Source: Pogona vitticeps (Eukaryota > Chordata > Lepidosauria > Squamata > Agamidae). Taken from it: DNA of 64,000 nucleotides. The translations under genes and the position numbers were made by a program. The stretch covers positions 148,773,428-148,837,427 of the forward strand of contig NC_135784.1 of NCBI RefSeq assembly GCF_051106095.1, written 5' to 3'. A model generated the notes under the pieces. It had not been told where the DNA came from and made no database searches. It saw nothing but the letters and a program-made list of their open reading frames with translations. Positions within the stretch are counted from its first letter, which is position 1, and the number at the start of each line of letters is the position of its first letter. Below are positions 22,677 to 33,925 of the stretch, in pieces.

Positions 22677-23190
22677 CAGTGGGGTCTTGACTTGAGAACT
22701 TAATCTGTATTGGAAGGCGGTTCTCAAGTCAAAAAGTTCTCAAGTCAAATCTGCATTTCCCATAGGAATTCATTGAAAACCATTTGATCCGTATCTGCTC
22801 TTTTTCGTTCATAGAAACTAATGGGAAGCTGCTATTCTGCCTTCGACCACTAGAGGGGGATATTTTGTTTCTTTTTTTCTTAGGTCAAGAAAGGTTCAGG
22901 GAAGGCAGGGAAAATACAGTCCAGGCAGTACAGTACCAGGCAGTCCGAAGACTGTCTCCCAATCCACTCTCTAAACGCTGGGAGGAGTGAGGAAGCAGAC
23001 AGGCACCCTTTTCACTGGCCAACAGTTAACTGAAAGTTCAAATTTTGCACTTTCCCTGCCTCCCACATGGGTTTTTTTCAGTTCTTAACTCAAATCTAAG
23101 TACTTAAGTCAAGTCAATATTTTCCTATGAGAGCGGTTCTTAAGTCAAAATGTTCTTAACTCGAGCCGTTCTTAAGTCAAGACCCCACTG
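22677..23190. mobile_element. Mariner/Tigger-like MITE, 514 bp, TA TSD
   Basis: Begins CAGTGGGGTCTTGACTTGAG and ends TTCTTAAGTCAAGACCCCACTG, with TA on both sides. The subterminal ACTTAATCTGTATTGGAAGG is typical of these elements. No transposase frame is visible, so it is non-autonomous. Second copy at 24357-24979. Confidence 0.8.
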
Positions 23191-24356
23191 TAGTTAATAT
23201 GGGATAAGAAATATGGTTAGATTCCAAAGGTGTACCGGGAGAACAAGGACAGAGCCATCTATCCTTGTACTTCATCGTCCGCATCCTCTCAGGTGTTATT
23301 TTTCCCCCAGAGGGTTCCGATAATGCTGTACATTAAGGGACAAGACAGGGGACTTGGTGGAGCAGAAAGACGTCCTGTTGAAGGCATAGGGGGATGCAGT
23401 ATGGGAGGTGGAGTTGCAGCTTTCCGGTTGTGCTTTGAGCAGAAGAATACCATTGGATCCTGGCCCGTATTTTTGTCATTTTAAACATTCCATAGGAATA
23501 AAATATTTGGAAGCTGAAAACTATAGTAGAGCAATCAGTTATGTGGAATCAGTTATATAGGTGAGTATTTATTTACTAACCTGCTATCGATTCTGTAGTT
23601 GGACCAAACCACTGGATTTAGGCCTCTGCCTTTGTGTATCATGTTACTCTTGTTGAGCTCCAGTCTTTGAAGTCTCAGTGCTTTCATTATTTTTCATTTT
23701 GCTTTGCAAGTAACGCCTCTAGAAAATAGTACGGTTCTCAATGAGTCACCTTGTCAAGAGAACCCAATTAAGTTTCCGTTTCCCCAGCATTGGTTTATAG
23801 TTTAGCATTTCAGTTGCCTGTCTCTGGAGTGTTTATCTTTAAAGAAATTATGCAGCAAAAATGTACTCACTATGAAGCAGCAGTAGAGAGGAGGGTTGTT
23901 GTTTTAAAACAACAACAACAAGGAAGCAGATTTAGGTCCTTAAAGACACCACAGCTGCTATTCAGGTGTTTAACTCATGCTCTGTAAGCAGCTCAAGGTT
24001 AATAACAGGCCAACCATGATTTGTGATTGAGAAGCTTGCAGGATTATTTCTCATGGAAAAGGAAACTGAGTTGCAAAGCACGTCCTCATTTCTGCATTCT
24101 TCATTTTGGACCATCACAGAAATTGGTTTACATTCCTTCTGGCACAGTTGTCAGGTGAAGCATGTCTCAGTGTGCTAAAGGCCACAAAGTGGATTGCTTT
24201 GTTGTAGATCATCATAAATGGCCATATGATATCGGCATCAAACTGTCATCTGTTCTGTCCCATGGGATGCTATGCAATAAGCTCATTTCCTATTTTCCTC
24301 ATGGCGCTTTTCTAACTAGAATTTTCCTTTAAGGTTTCTGATCAGCCATTACTTTA

Positions 24357-24979
24357 CAGTGGGGTCTCTACTTAAGAACTTAATCCGTATTGGAAGGTGG
24401 GTCTCAAGTTGAAAAGTTCTTATGTTGAATCTGCATTTTCCATAGGAATGCATTGAAAACCATTTAATCCGTATCTGCTCTTTTCCGTCCATAGAAACTA
24501 CAGTGGAACCTCTACTTAAGAACTTAATCCGTTTTGGAATGGTGTTCTTAAGTTGAAACGTTCTTAAGTTGAAGCAAAATTTCCCATAGGAATGGACTGA
24601 AAACCAATTAATCCGTTCTGGCAGTTTTTTTGTTATGTAGAGGTGTGTTCGTACATTGAAGCGTTAGTTCCCATAGGAATTAATGCAAAGCTGGTTAATA
24701 CGTACTCTACCACAGATGTTCTTGGCCTTCAACTCCCAGAAATCCTGGCCAGCAGAGGTGGTGGTGAAGGCTTCTGGGAGTTGAAGTCCAAGAACATCTG
24801 GAGGGCCACAGTTCGACACCACTGAATGACCTAAGGTTAAAAAAAGAGCAGGAAAGTTTTTTTTTTCCTGTTCTTATCTTGGATTTCTGTTCTCAAGTAG
24901 AAGCAAAATTTAGCAAATGGAGCTGTTCTTAAGTTGGATTGTTCTTAAGTAGAGACGTTCTTAAGTAGAGACCCCACTG
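24357..24979. mobile_element. Compound mariner/Tigger-like MITE with further insertions
   Basis: The outer element runs from CAGTGGGGTCTCTACTTAAG to AGTAGAGACCCCACTG with TA at each end. At 24501, after GAAACTA, a related start CAGTGGAACCTCTACTTAAG appears, so a second copy landed in the first; its far end is not distinct. A hAT MITE lacking its left terminus (about 24712-24824, ending GACACCACTG) lies inside. At least three events are stacked. Confidence 0.7.
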
Positions 24980-25839
24980 TATTTAGGACTTCCTGTCAGG
25001 GTCTAAAAAGCCAATAATGTAACCATGCTGTTATGTTTTAATTGACCTCATTGGCACCCACTATTTAAGTTTGTTGCCTCCATATTTCACCTATTCTCCA
25101 AATTGCTCATGCAACAAACACGGCTATTTCTCTGCCCCTTTTATCTTCAAAACAACCTCTGAGGTTGGTTAGGCTGAGGAATAGCCCAAAGGGGCAGGTT
25201 TTAAATCTGGATCTTCTCCATTTCAATTCAACACTCAGGCTCCTTGGCTAACCTAACCATACTTTGATCTATTGGTTCTGCTTGATGTCAGATAGTGTTT
25301 AGAGTGAAGAAGAAGGTGGAACAAAACATCCATTTGGAGATTAGAGGCAAGGATTTATTTTTGAAAAGGAGCATTAAGAAGGTTATTAAAAAGAGTTTTA
25401 TTCCCTATGGCACATATATAGACATTTCTATTATCACTCTGATCAGTAAAGGTTAGAGAAATTAGTGGCTGGTAGCGAAACTTGCAAATTTTTATCCGAG
25501 TTATAGATAGGATAATGGGTGTGCATAACCTATATACAGCAAGTACTTTTTCACACTGTCTTCAGCTTCTTCAAAAACGAAGTGTCTCCAGTCTCATAAG
25601 TAACTGTCATTATTACAGTACATGGCTGTATCTAACCAATAAAGAGTGCAGTAGCATCTTTTAAAAAAGACATTTATTGTGAATCGTAGCTCACTTCATC
25701 AGATGAAGATGTCTTGACTCGCTTTTCTCTCAAGGCCTGTATTTTGAAGGATCGTCTTCTTGACAGAATGCTGAGGTCAGACAGTGAAGATGAGCACTTT
25801 GGATGATTTACAGTATGTGTTATTCTCCTTGCCTTACAG

Positions 25840-25890
25840 GTTCTGATATATTACAGTGGATTATGCAGCGCCTACAGATTACCAATGAAG
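25840..25890 (+). CDS. RGS9: RGS9 coding exon 3 (DEP)
   Basis: Encodes the completed Gly and then SDILQWIMQRLQITNE, against human SDVLQWIVQRLWISSLE. Acceptor CTTACAG, donor GTGAGT. It enters and leaves in phase 1. The segment is a conserved helix of the DEP domain. At 51 bases it is small but in frame and flanked by consensus splice sites. Confidence 0.95.
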
Positions 25891-27954
25891 GTGAGTAAGG
25901 GCATAAAACCAGCTGGTGCCTTGGAAGGTTCTCAAAATATGATTATTGTTCACAGTACCTAAATTATTTGCCAATATATTTTTGTTAGTATCAAATACAG
26001 TACAATCGATCTAAGACCTGAGTAGACTTTATATATGTGTCCAGCATGTGATTCAATAGGTTTCTCTTACCGCCTGTCTAGATGGGTATATAGATTGCTA
26101 TTTGGATTGCTGTCGATATGGTTTGTTTTGAACCCAATTGCATTGTTAGTCGAAAGGCAGACCAAAGAGGCAGCCTGTGCTGGATGGAGTTACTTGCCTT
26201 CTGAAAATCCAGGTGCACAACATGGGGGTATTCCTGGCTTCGTCTCTGAACCTGGATGCCCAGGTTTCGGTGGTGGCTAGGAATACCTTTGCACAATTAA
26301 AACTAGTGCATGAAGTGTGCCCATTCCTGGAGAGGTCTGATCTGGCCATGGTGACACATGCCTTACCTGCATTCTGGTTGGATTACTGTAACACCCTCTA
26401 TGTGGGTTGCCTGTGGAAAGTGTTAAGAAACTTCAGCGGGCCCTAAACATAGCAGCCAGGTTGCTGTCTGGGACTGGTTACAGGGATCATATGACACACA
26501 CACACCCCAATTACAGCAGCTCCACTGGCTGCCGTTCTGTTCCGGGTACAATTCAGAGTACTGGTTCTAACCTATAAAGCCCTAAATTGGCTTTATAGCT
26601 CACTAAAGGAACTGCATCTGACAGTTGAGACTGCTCACATGTTAAGATCTTCAGGAGAGGTCTTTCTCTCAGTCCTGACACCTTCACAGGTGTGTTTGCT
26701 GGTTATACAGGAGAGCACCTTCTCTGTTGCTGCTCCCAAACTCTGGAATTCTCTCCCACAGGAGGCCAGGCTGGCCCCATCTTTGCTGCCCTTCCACAAG
26801 CAGGTGAAGACCTTTTCTTCAGTGACTGACTGCCTGAGTGGGATTTTTAAATGGATTATTGTGCCTTATTGCTCTGACTGTGTCTTGGTGTTGCATTTTT
26901 TAAAAGTTGTTTTTGTATTTGTATCCTCACTGTTGTTGCTTTAAATGCTGTCTTTTATTGATATACACCACCTTGGATCCTTTTTAAAGACAAAGGTGTG
27001 TTAAAAAACATTTTCACTCCATCCATCCATCAATCATCCACATGTGTTTCTACTTAAATCCATCCTTTAGGAGATGTCTCACACCTTACTGGCACAGCAC
27101 TCGGGGCTTCTTCTTCTCCTTCTTCTTTGGGGAGGTTTATAATTCAGCACACTCCTAATTGTTACGTAGCCCATACAGATGGCTAGTTAGCACCCATATT
27201 GACCTGTGAGTTACATGAACTGACAAGAGAATCCTGCAATGTATTAGATGGGTTTTGTCATGAAAGGGAAGATGGAGAAACCCCTCCTCTGTGTTCATCT
27301 TCTCTTTTTTTAATAGTTCCGTAACTGATACAGCAAAATTCTAATATCCTGCTAGGTTGATACATTGCTCTTTTCATATGCCATTTTCTTTATTTAACAA
27401 CAAGAAAAGAGAGTCACTGTGACCACCGAAAATAGCCATAGGAAAAGTCAGGGAAGGGGCCTGTGTTGATTCCATGGAGTCCACCCCTCACAAGGCAGCG
27501 CAGCCCCAGCAGAATCCTGGCTGAGGAGAAAAGCAGGAAAAAGGGAGGGTTGCCTACCTTCTCTCTCCATAGCCTCCATCCCATGTTCTCCTCATGCAAG
27601 TATCACCACCAAGAGCTTGCTCCACCACTACTTCCTTACTTGTGAGTAAACCAGGTATACTTACACGAGTAAACTGGTGATTTGAGAAATTGTGTGGAGC
27701 CTTTATAGAATAGAATAAGCATCTCCAGTGTGAATAGAAGGATTGCTCATGCAAGAGACAAAATAGATCACACTGAAGGTAAGAACTTTTTAAGTGCAAA
27801 CCAGACTGCTCCAAACTACCCTGTCTGGACAGGCCCTGAGTTGGAACAAGCAGTAGGGTTCCTGCCGTTGCCTTTAAAATAGCGTCTTGTTTCGAAATGC
27901 CTGGCTGTGCAGTGTGTATACCAATGCAATCATCTGACCTTATTGTGTTTCTAG
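25891..27954 (+). other. RGS9: RGS9 intron 3 (2.1 kb)
   Basis: A decayed L2/CR1-type LINE 3' end occupies about 26150-27005 in sense orientation. The remaining kilobase, 27010-27950, has no feature I recognise; open frames of up to about 147 codons on the minus strand there carry no known motif and overlap exon 4 on the wrong strand. Confidence 0.75.
26150..27005 (+). mobile_element. L2/CR1-type LINE 3' end, degraded
   Basis: Frames in 26177-26446 and 26639-26944 encode family motifs MGVFLASSLNLDAQVSVVAR, FAQLKLVHEVCPFLE, YCNTLYVG and FSVAAPKLWNSLPQEARLAP, interrupted by frame changes. It is followed by a 3' UTR ending near CACCTTGGATCCTTTTTAAA. It is the same subfamily as the reversed copy at 4304-5870, where LKLVHQLCSFLEML and HVLVTSHLDYCD correspond. 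Confidence 0.8.
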
Positions 27955-28061
27955 AGGCACTGAACCTGGGGTGCCTGATTATCGGGTATGGATACATCTA
28001 CCCACTTCAGGAACCAAAGAACCTCACGCTTAGACCTGATAGCAGCCTCTATAGATTTCAG
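27955..28061 (+). CDS. RGS9: RGS9 coding exon 4 (DEP end)
   Basis: Completes Glu, then [20 protein letters not shown] and on to SLYRFQ. Human has [20 protein letters not shown] and SLYRFQ. Acceptor TTTCTAG, donor GTGAGT; enters in phase 1, leaves in phase 0. It contains the conserved GYIYPL strand near the end of the DEP domain. The human NFIV segment reads CLII here. Confidence 0.95.
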
Positions 28062-31010
28062 GTGAGTGCAGTTGGAATTCAGAGCATTAGAAAGGGGGCC
28101 TGCTACTTGCCATGAGTGGGGTGGGGAACATGTGGAGCTCCAGAGGTTTTTAGATTGCAACATCTGTCAGCTCTAGCAAACATGGCCTGCAATGTTGGTT
28201 TAGACCAGCAAGACTTTTTTCCTTGTGTGTTTATTTATAATCAACTACTGTAAATGTTTATAACATTTCCCACCAAAATGACATGTAAAGCAGCTGACCT
28301 AAAATAAGCGTTAAGGCTATCTCAAAAATACAGCAACAGTACAGAGAACAATGCTTGAAAGATTAGTAGGAAATTAATAAGTACAGAAAACAATAGTAAA
28401 AATATGTTACCCAAAGGCAGTTGCTACGTACCACAATCCTTCTTAAAGGAAACTGTTGAGTTTTAAATGTGGTTGCACAGCAAAAAGTGGGACACTTAGC
28501 AAGTTCCCCAAGAATTTCCCTGATCTAAATAGACCAGCAAAAAAATAATCAGCCAGACAATAGTAAAAGGAGAAACAATCTTTACTTACAAAATTATGTG
28601 CTCAAAAACTTGACCACGAAGACATGTGATGGTTAGTGAGAAAAAGAAGAATCATTTAGTCTGTCAAAATGTTAGAAAATAGTTTATCTCTCAAACTCAT
28701 GGCTGAGGAGAGAGCTCAGCATAACATCTGCCTCACAAGATGGAGGATAGGCAACAAGAACTAACTAAAATACAATTTTTCTCAGAGTGAAGGAGGTTAA
28801 GCCTAGTAGCAGGAAGAAAATAGCTGTTGATTGATTGCTTTCAAACAAGTGAACAAAGAAGCTAGTTTTTCTGGGCATGTTCTCCTTTTAAAGGGCAATA
28901 TGTGACTGTCGCAGTTCAAGAAGGCATGAGTTGCCATCATAGGCTTATCAAGTTATGCACAATCACACTCAATTTTTTTCAAACTTTTTGTGAAGTAGTC
29001 CTTGAGCCCTAGCCCCATGAAGGGAGAATTGTAACAATATGTGATCATTAATGTTAAACATGATTTAGGGGCAGGTTTATATGTCAGCAGTTGTAAAAAA
29101 GGCGAGAGTCAAGGAGAAGTCAACATTGCCCCAAGGCATTTGCTATATATGAGGTAAAGGACAAGATAGTGTTCCTGGACTGGCCCTATGGGAGGTCCCT
29201 ATAAAAAATCCCTGCAGCAGGCAGAAGTGAGCCCTTGCATTTGACTGGAGAAGCAGCAATCAAGAGAGAATATTTTACTCATTCCTTTTCCCCCATGATA
29301 TCCTGGATCTAAACATTTCAGTTTCTCCATTTGTCTCAAGGAATGAACAGGGATTCAGCTACAGACGGAAAGCCAAATGCAGGAGATTTGGAACTATGAA
29401 ATATTAGGTGAGGACAGAATCACAGCCGTGGCACACGGCTTCCCTCTTAAAAATAGCAAATTCCATAGTTTCATGTATCTAGAACCTAGACAAATCAATC
29501 TTTTTAGACCACAACTCCCATAATTCCGTAGCTGACATGGAACTAGCTACAAGGATCTGTAGTCCAAAATGCAGGTGTAGTCGTAGTCACAAGTCCTGGC
29601 AGTGCTTTCCTTTACCTCTCCTGAACCTCTCATCATAATATTATGAAAGGAGGAAGAAAAACTTTGTTTGATCTTCTTTCTCCACATCATGCATAATTTT
29701 ATACACTGTCCCTTACTGGCCTTTTCTCTAAATGAAAAAGCCTCAAATGTTGTAACCTTTTCCTGTAAGGTAGTTGCTCTAAACTTCTTGGCAAATTCAT
29801 AAAGCTGAAGGCTACCCATGGCTCGTATATATTGTCCCTATCAAGGCCTCTGAAAATCAGTTGCTGGGGAGCAGGAGTGGAGGGTGTTATTGACCACAAA
29901 TCCTGCTTGTGGGCTTCCTGTGAGCATCTGGTTGGCCCCTGGAGGAAATGGAGCAAAACACCACATTGTTTTAGACTTTAACTTTCAGAAACCCCTGGCA
30001 ACATAGCAGAGCAACAAGGACAATGGTAGCTGATGTTGAAAATATATGGAGGAACAACCATTGAGGTCAACAGCACTAGCCTGGCCTTTGTTCTGATCCA
30101 TCACCGGGCTTCTCTTAGACTGTCACTGACGTCTATGAAATGTTCTAATCTAAACTATTTGCTGTTTGTTTAGGCGCATTGTTTCAAGAAGACGTTTTAG
30201 GCAGGTTATTACATTATTTATTTATATAGATTAGGATAACATGAGGACCAAACTTTATGAAATGCTAGTTTCAGAACAAGTTGGTGGTAAAATATTATCA
30301 CTCCTGAGATAAATTCCTTAGAAGTTGATATAATCAGTTAGCAAATGAAGCCCCTCGTTCTGGTGATTAATCACTCCTTCCCTCACCCTACCCCAAGAAA
30401 ACTAAGATTATTTGTGAAGCTTGTGTGGCTGGAGAAACTGCACTCTAGGATAAGCAAACTTTGTTTACTTCTTAATAAGGCTCTGCTTGCAAATGCAAAG
30501 CTGACATTGTATCCAATTTGTCTCTCCGATGCAAGTTACATTGGGTGCATACAAACCTGGCTCCCTATTTAGTGGCAACACTTTGGAAAACTGGACACAC
30601 AGTGGCAACATCTTGGAGCAGACACTTTCCCATTGTTTCCATGCTCAATTTGGATGGGTGGGGTGGACCCTTGGTGCTCCAGCACTAACATGGGAAAAGG
30701 TTGTGCAGAATGAGCACTTCCGAACTCAGCAGTGGAGTGAAAATAGGGAGTACTGTACAATTAGATTCTCTAATGAATGTTTCTGTTCCTAGCATTTTTC
30801 TGTTTTATATCAGGTGTTGCTGATATAAAGTAAACAAGACTGTACATTATAAATTAAACCAAGATAAAATAGATTACAAGAAAACTGAATGTTAAAATAA
30901 AGACAAAAACTCAGTGTTTAACATAGAGGGCAACTGACAATGCAGCAAATGGTAGAATGGTATCATGATGGACAGTAAAAGGGTCTTTGTTTCTGTGTCC
31001 TATCTTACAG
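28062..31010 (+). other. RGS9: RGS9 intron 4 (2.9 kb), no recognisable content
   Basis: AT-rich intronic sequence. The stretch 28215-28420 vaguely resembles an old, reversed LINE tail, but too weakly to call. No gene, RNA or clear repeat is seen elsewhere in the intron. Confidence 0.6.
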
Positions 31011-31062
31011 ACTCCCTACTTTTGGCCAACCCAGCAGTGGGCAGCAGATGATACAGACTACG
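31011..31062 (+). CDS. RGS9: RGS9 coding exon 5 (DHEX start)
   Basis: Encodes TPYFWPTQQWAADDTDY followed by a split Ala codon; human is TPYFWPTQQWPAEDTDYA. Acceptor TATCTTACAG, donor GTAAGT; enters in phase 0, leaves in phase 1. The WPTQQW block is a strong signature of RGS9/RGS11-type proteins and begins the DHEX helical extension. Confidence 0.96.
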
Positions 31063-32576
31063 GTAAGTCACAGTGCTGTGAAAGCACTCCTGGCCTTCTC
31101 GATGAAGCCTCTCCAACCAATCACACAGTATTAGGCCTTTCCTAAGATTGTACAACTTCAGTAGCTGAGCGGATCACCTGTTAGAATTCCTCTTAATGAA
31201 AATAGAATCCATGCACACCAGAAGCAATCAGGCTGGCCATCCGGCTAGACTGGAAGCCTTTCACTCAAACCAAAATCATTTCAACACAAAAAAAGTATAC
31301 GAACAAAGAAATCAGAAAACAAAGGGAAAACAAAGTCACTGGTTTCCCAAAGCTTGGCAGAACTAATGTATTCTCGAAGGCTTTCACGGCTGGGATCTGA
31401 TGGTTGTTGTGGGTTTTTCGGGCTCTTTGGCCGTGTTCTCAAGGTTGTTCTTCCTGAAGTTTCGCCAGTCTCTGTGGCCGACATTTCCTGAGGATAGTAG
31501 TAGGAACTCTGGGACAGAGTTCTGACTCCTGTCCTCTGAAGACACCGGCCACGGAGACTGGCGAAACGTCAGGAAGAACAACCTTGAGAACATGGCCAAA
31601 GAGCCCAGAAAACCCACAACAACTTGGCAGGACTGCTATCTTTTAACATGGCACCAAAAATGATGCTAACCGTGACACCAGCTGGGCCATTTACCATTTG
31701 ATCACCACGATGTTGCCACTTAGAAGGTGCTTTCACACAAACAAAAGAGGGCCTCTTCAGTATATCTCAATGTTTGGGTTTAATGTAGTATAAAGTAGCA
31801 TCCCATGCTCCGAAAAGCACAGCGTATACCTGAGGCCATGCATGTGGGAGCTCTTGATGCTCAGTCTGCCTGGAAGTTGTTCTCCAAGGGACGCTGTTTC
31901 CTGTGCACCATGGCTCCCTCGTCATGCAGTTCTGGCAATGTTCACAATGTGATTACAGACTACCAAGGAGGAGGGTTGTGATGACGTGGCAGGACAATCC
32001 ACATGGAAACAAAAATGCACAGGCAGATTTTTACATCTTTAAGTTGCTCTTGCGGCTGCAGGGCTGGCCTAAGGCATTTTGCTGCCTGAAGCAGAGTAGC
32101 AGATGGTATCACACACCATCCAGGCAAAGGTACATACAGTAATACCTAAAGCCAGCCAAGTTATTTTGGTATATGAGGTAAAAAATCTACAAGTGTTTAT
32201 CTCAAAATTTGCCAGGATAACTATAAAAAGTGACACATTCAATAACTAATAGTTTGCTGCTCTTTCTCAGTACTCAGAATCTCTGCCTAAGGTGGCTGCC
32301 TCCCTCTGCTTAGGGTAAAGGTGTCACCGTCTGTTTGCATAGGTGAATTGAGCCGAGGGTGGAGATGCCGACACTTATGGTCTTGGGGCTGACAGAACCA
32401 GAGTTGTCACCACCCTCTTTAAAAAGCTATACAAATGCTTGTGGTTCAGAGCTTGTCTTTTAAAAAGTTACTGTTTACTAAGTCTGCTTACTCTTTTGTC
32501 ATAGGGGCAACTGCCCATGTGTGTCTTTGCAGTTGAGTAAACAAAGTTTCTTTGGGTTTCCCTTTCCCACCCCCAG
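31063..32576 (+). other. RGS9: RGS9 intron 5 (1.5 kb)
   Basis: Contains a fold-back retroelement copy at 31365-31622 with a 12-base target duplication. The rest (31063-31350 and 31640-32570) has no recognised feature. Confidence 0.75.
31365..31622. repeat. Fold-back retroelement copy, 12-bp TSD (Penelope-like suspected)
   Basis: The left arm holds TTCACGGCTGGGATCTGATG, GCTCTTTGGCCGTGTTCTCA and TTCGCCAGTCTCTGTGGCCG; the right arm is its complement (GCCACGGAGACTGGCGAAACG ending in GTCAGG, then AACCTTGAGAACATGGCCAA). The target duplication is CTTGGCAGAACT / CTTGGCAGGACT (31353-31364 and 31623-31634). The long, non-fixed duplication points to target-primed reverse transcription rather than cut-and-paste. 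Confidence 0.7.
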
Positions 32577-32635
32577 CCATCTACCTAGCCAAGAAAAATA
32601 TTAAAAGGAAAGGAATTCTAGAAGAGTATGAAAAG
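32577..32635 (+). CDS. RGS9: RGS9 coding exon 6 (DHEX)
   Basis: Completes Ala, then IYLAKKNIKRKGILEEYEK, against human IYLAKRNIKKKGILEEYEK. Acceptor CCCCCAG, donor GTAAGA; enters in phase 1, leaves in phase 0. Nearly identical to human, so under strong constraint. A young LTR element begins about 470 bases downstream on the opposite strand. Confidence 0.96.
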
Positions 32636-33107
32636 GTAAGAAAGTGTTCTGTTTTCTTGTGCAAGCTTTTTGAGTCTACATCTTGCATCATGCCTGTGAC
32701 TTACGTTTCTCAGTTTCCACTATGAATCAGTTTGCCAAATGATTTTCGTCATATCTTGCATGGAGCTCTTATCATTCCCGGCTAGCTCAGATTGGTGAGA
32801 TCTTGAAATGATATGGCCTGCCCATAGAAATTCTATTCAGGTGCAGTGAAAGTCTTTGAGCCTTTGAAATCCGGTTTTTAAGATATTCATTGGTGATAAA
32901 TTTGACAAGCAATCTAATTTCCAAAATCTTGCCATTTCTTTCTTCATCAGTCAACTAGATAATTAACTGAACTTGCCTTTCTGGATGGAAATTATTTAAT
33001 TTCAGCTTAGATTTCTGAGAACTTCGCTATCAGAAGAGACTTAAATCCAGTTACTAGTCTCATCTACAGTAGACCCACTGGATCAGTGGCACTTATATAA
33101 GTGTTAT

Positions 33108-33649
33108 TGTGACAAACCCAGACCTACTGGGATCTATCACACAGTTACTAAGCTGCCACCAACCATTCCCTATAATAAGTCACACAGACCAGGGATGGAT
33201 TTTTAAACAACAAAAGAATAAGGTTTATTTTAAATACAAACAGGGTAAATAAAACAATCAGGTGAATAAAATAAAGTAACGTGGCTTATTCTCACACACA
33301 CAAGCATACAGTTTGGTTCACCTAGAACCTTTAACTTAAAGCACAGACCCTGAACCCATCAGTTCTGGCTAACCCACAGACACCTGAACTTATCAGGTTG
33401 GTACTCTGACACACAGTAGTACCCTGTCAGACACCCAGACTCCCACAACAGCTTCTTCTTCCCCAGCTGCTGCTTCGTCCCAACCCAGTGTCTCACAGTC
33501 TGTCTCAGCATCCCCTCTTCACCACACAGGCATCACATATTTATACAGTACAGCCCCTCCTCCTGATGTCCCGCCTTCCACTCCCCATAGGATGGAACTT
33601 TCCCTCCAAACCCATGACAGACAGGTAACATCAGTGCTGTTATGTAACA
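33108..33649 (-). repeat. 3' LTR of the Gmr1-like element
   Basis: 542 bases, the same length as the partner at 37932-38473 and without any difference that I can see. Plus-strand text begins TGTGACAAACCCAGACCTAC and ends CTGTTATGTAACA. It abuts the target duplication GTTAT on its left. Confidence 0.92.
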
Positions 33650-33925
33650 CCTCCCCTCTTTAAAAGTTGTTTTGTAGGGGGAAAGCTAAAAGTGCTTTTC
33701 ACCAAAAAAAACAACCTGCATAAAATACACAACAACATTTATACATACCATATAATACTTACATATACTTACACTCCAAGTTAACCATAGCAAATATGCA
33801 TTTAAACATTTTACCATATACAGTACATCAATTTACCTTTATTAATACCAACCAAATTCAAAACCAGGTACATTTTAACTTTTTGTTTTCATTATATACA
33901 TATAGTCCATGTTCTTTCGCCGTCT

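Larger units (their letters stand above)
17367..25839 (+). other. RGS9: RGS9 intron 2 (8.5 kb)
   Basis: Holds a nested SINE/LINE/hAT complex (18527-19659), a decayed hAT MITE (about 19877-19985), a mariner-like MITE (22677-23190) and a compound mariner-like/hAT insertion (24357-24979). A short tandem duplication of about 28 bases, built on GGGGCTTGGACCCAAA, sits near 20250-20305. The stretches 17370-18510, 20310-22670, 23195-24350 and 24985-25835 show no gene and no repeat family I can name. Confidence 0.75.

Noticed and set aside
27554-27997. 147-codon minus-strand open frame over exon 4
   Set aside because: Antisense to a well-supported RGS9 exon, with no signature of its own.
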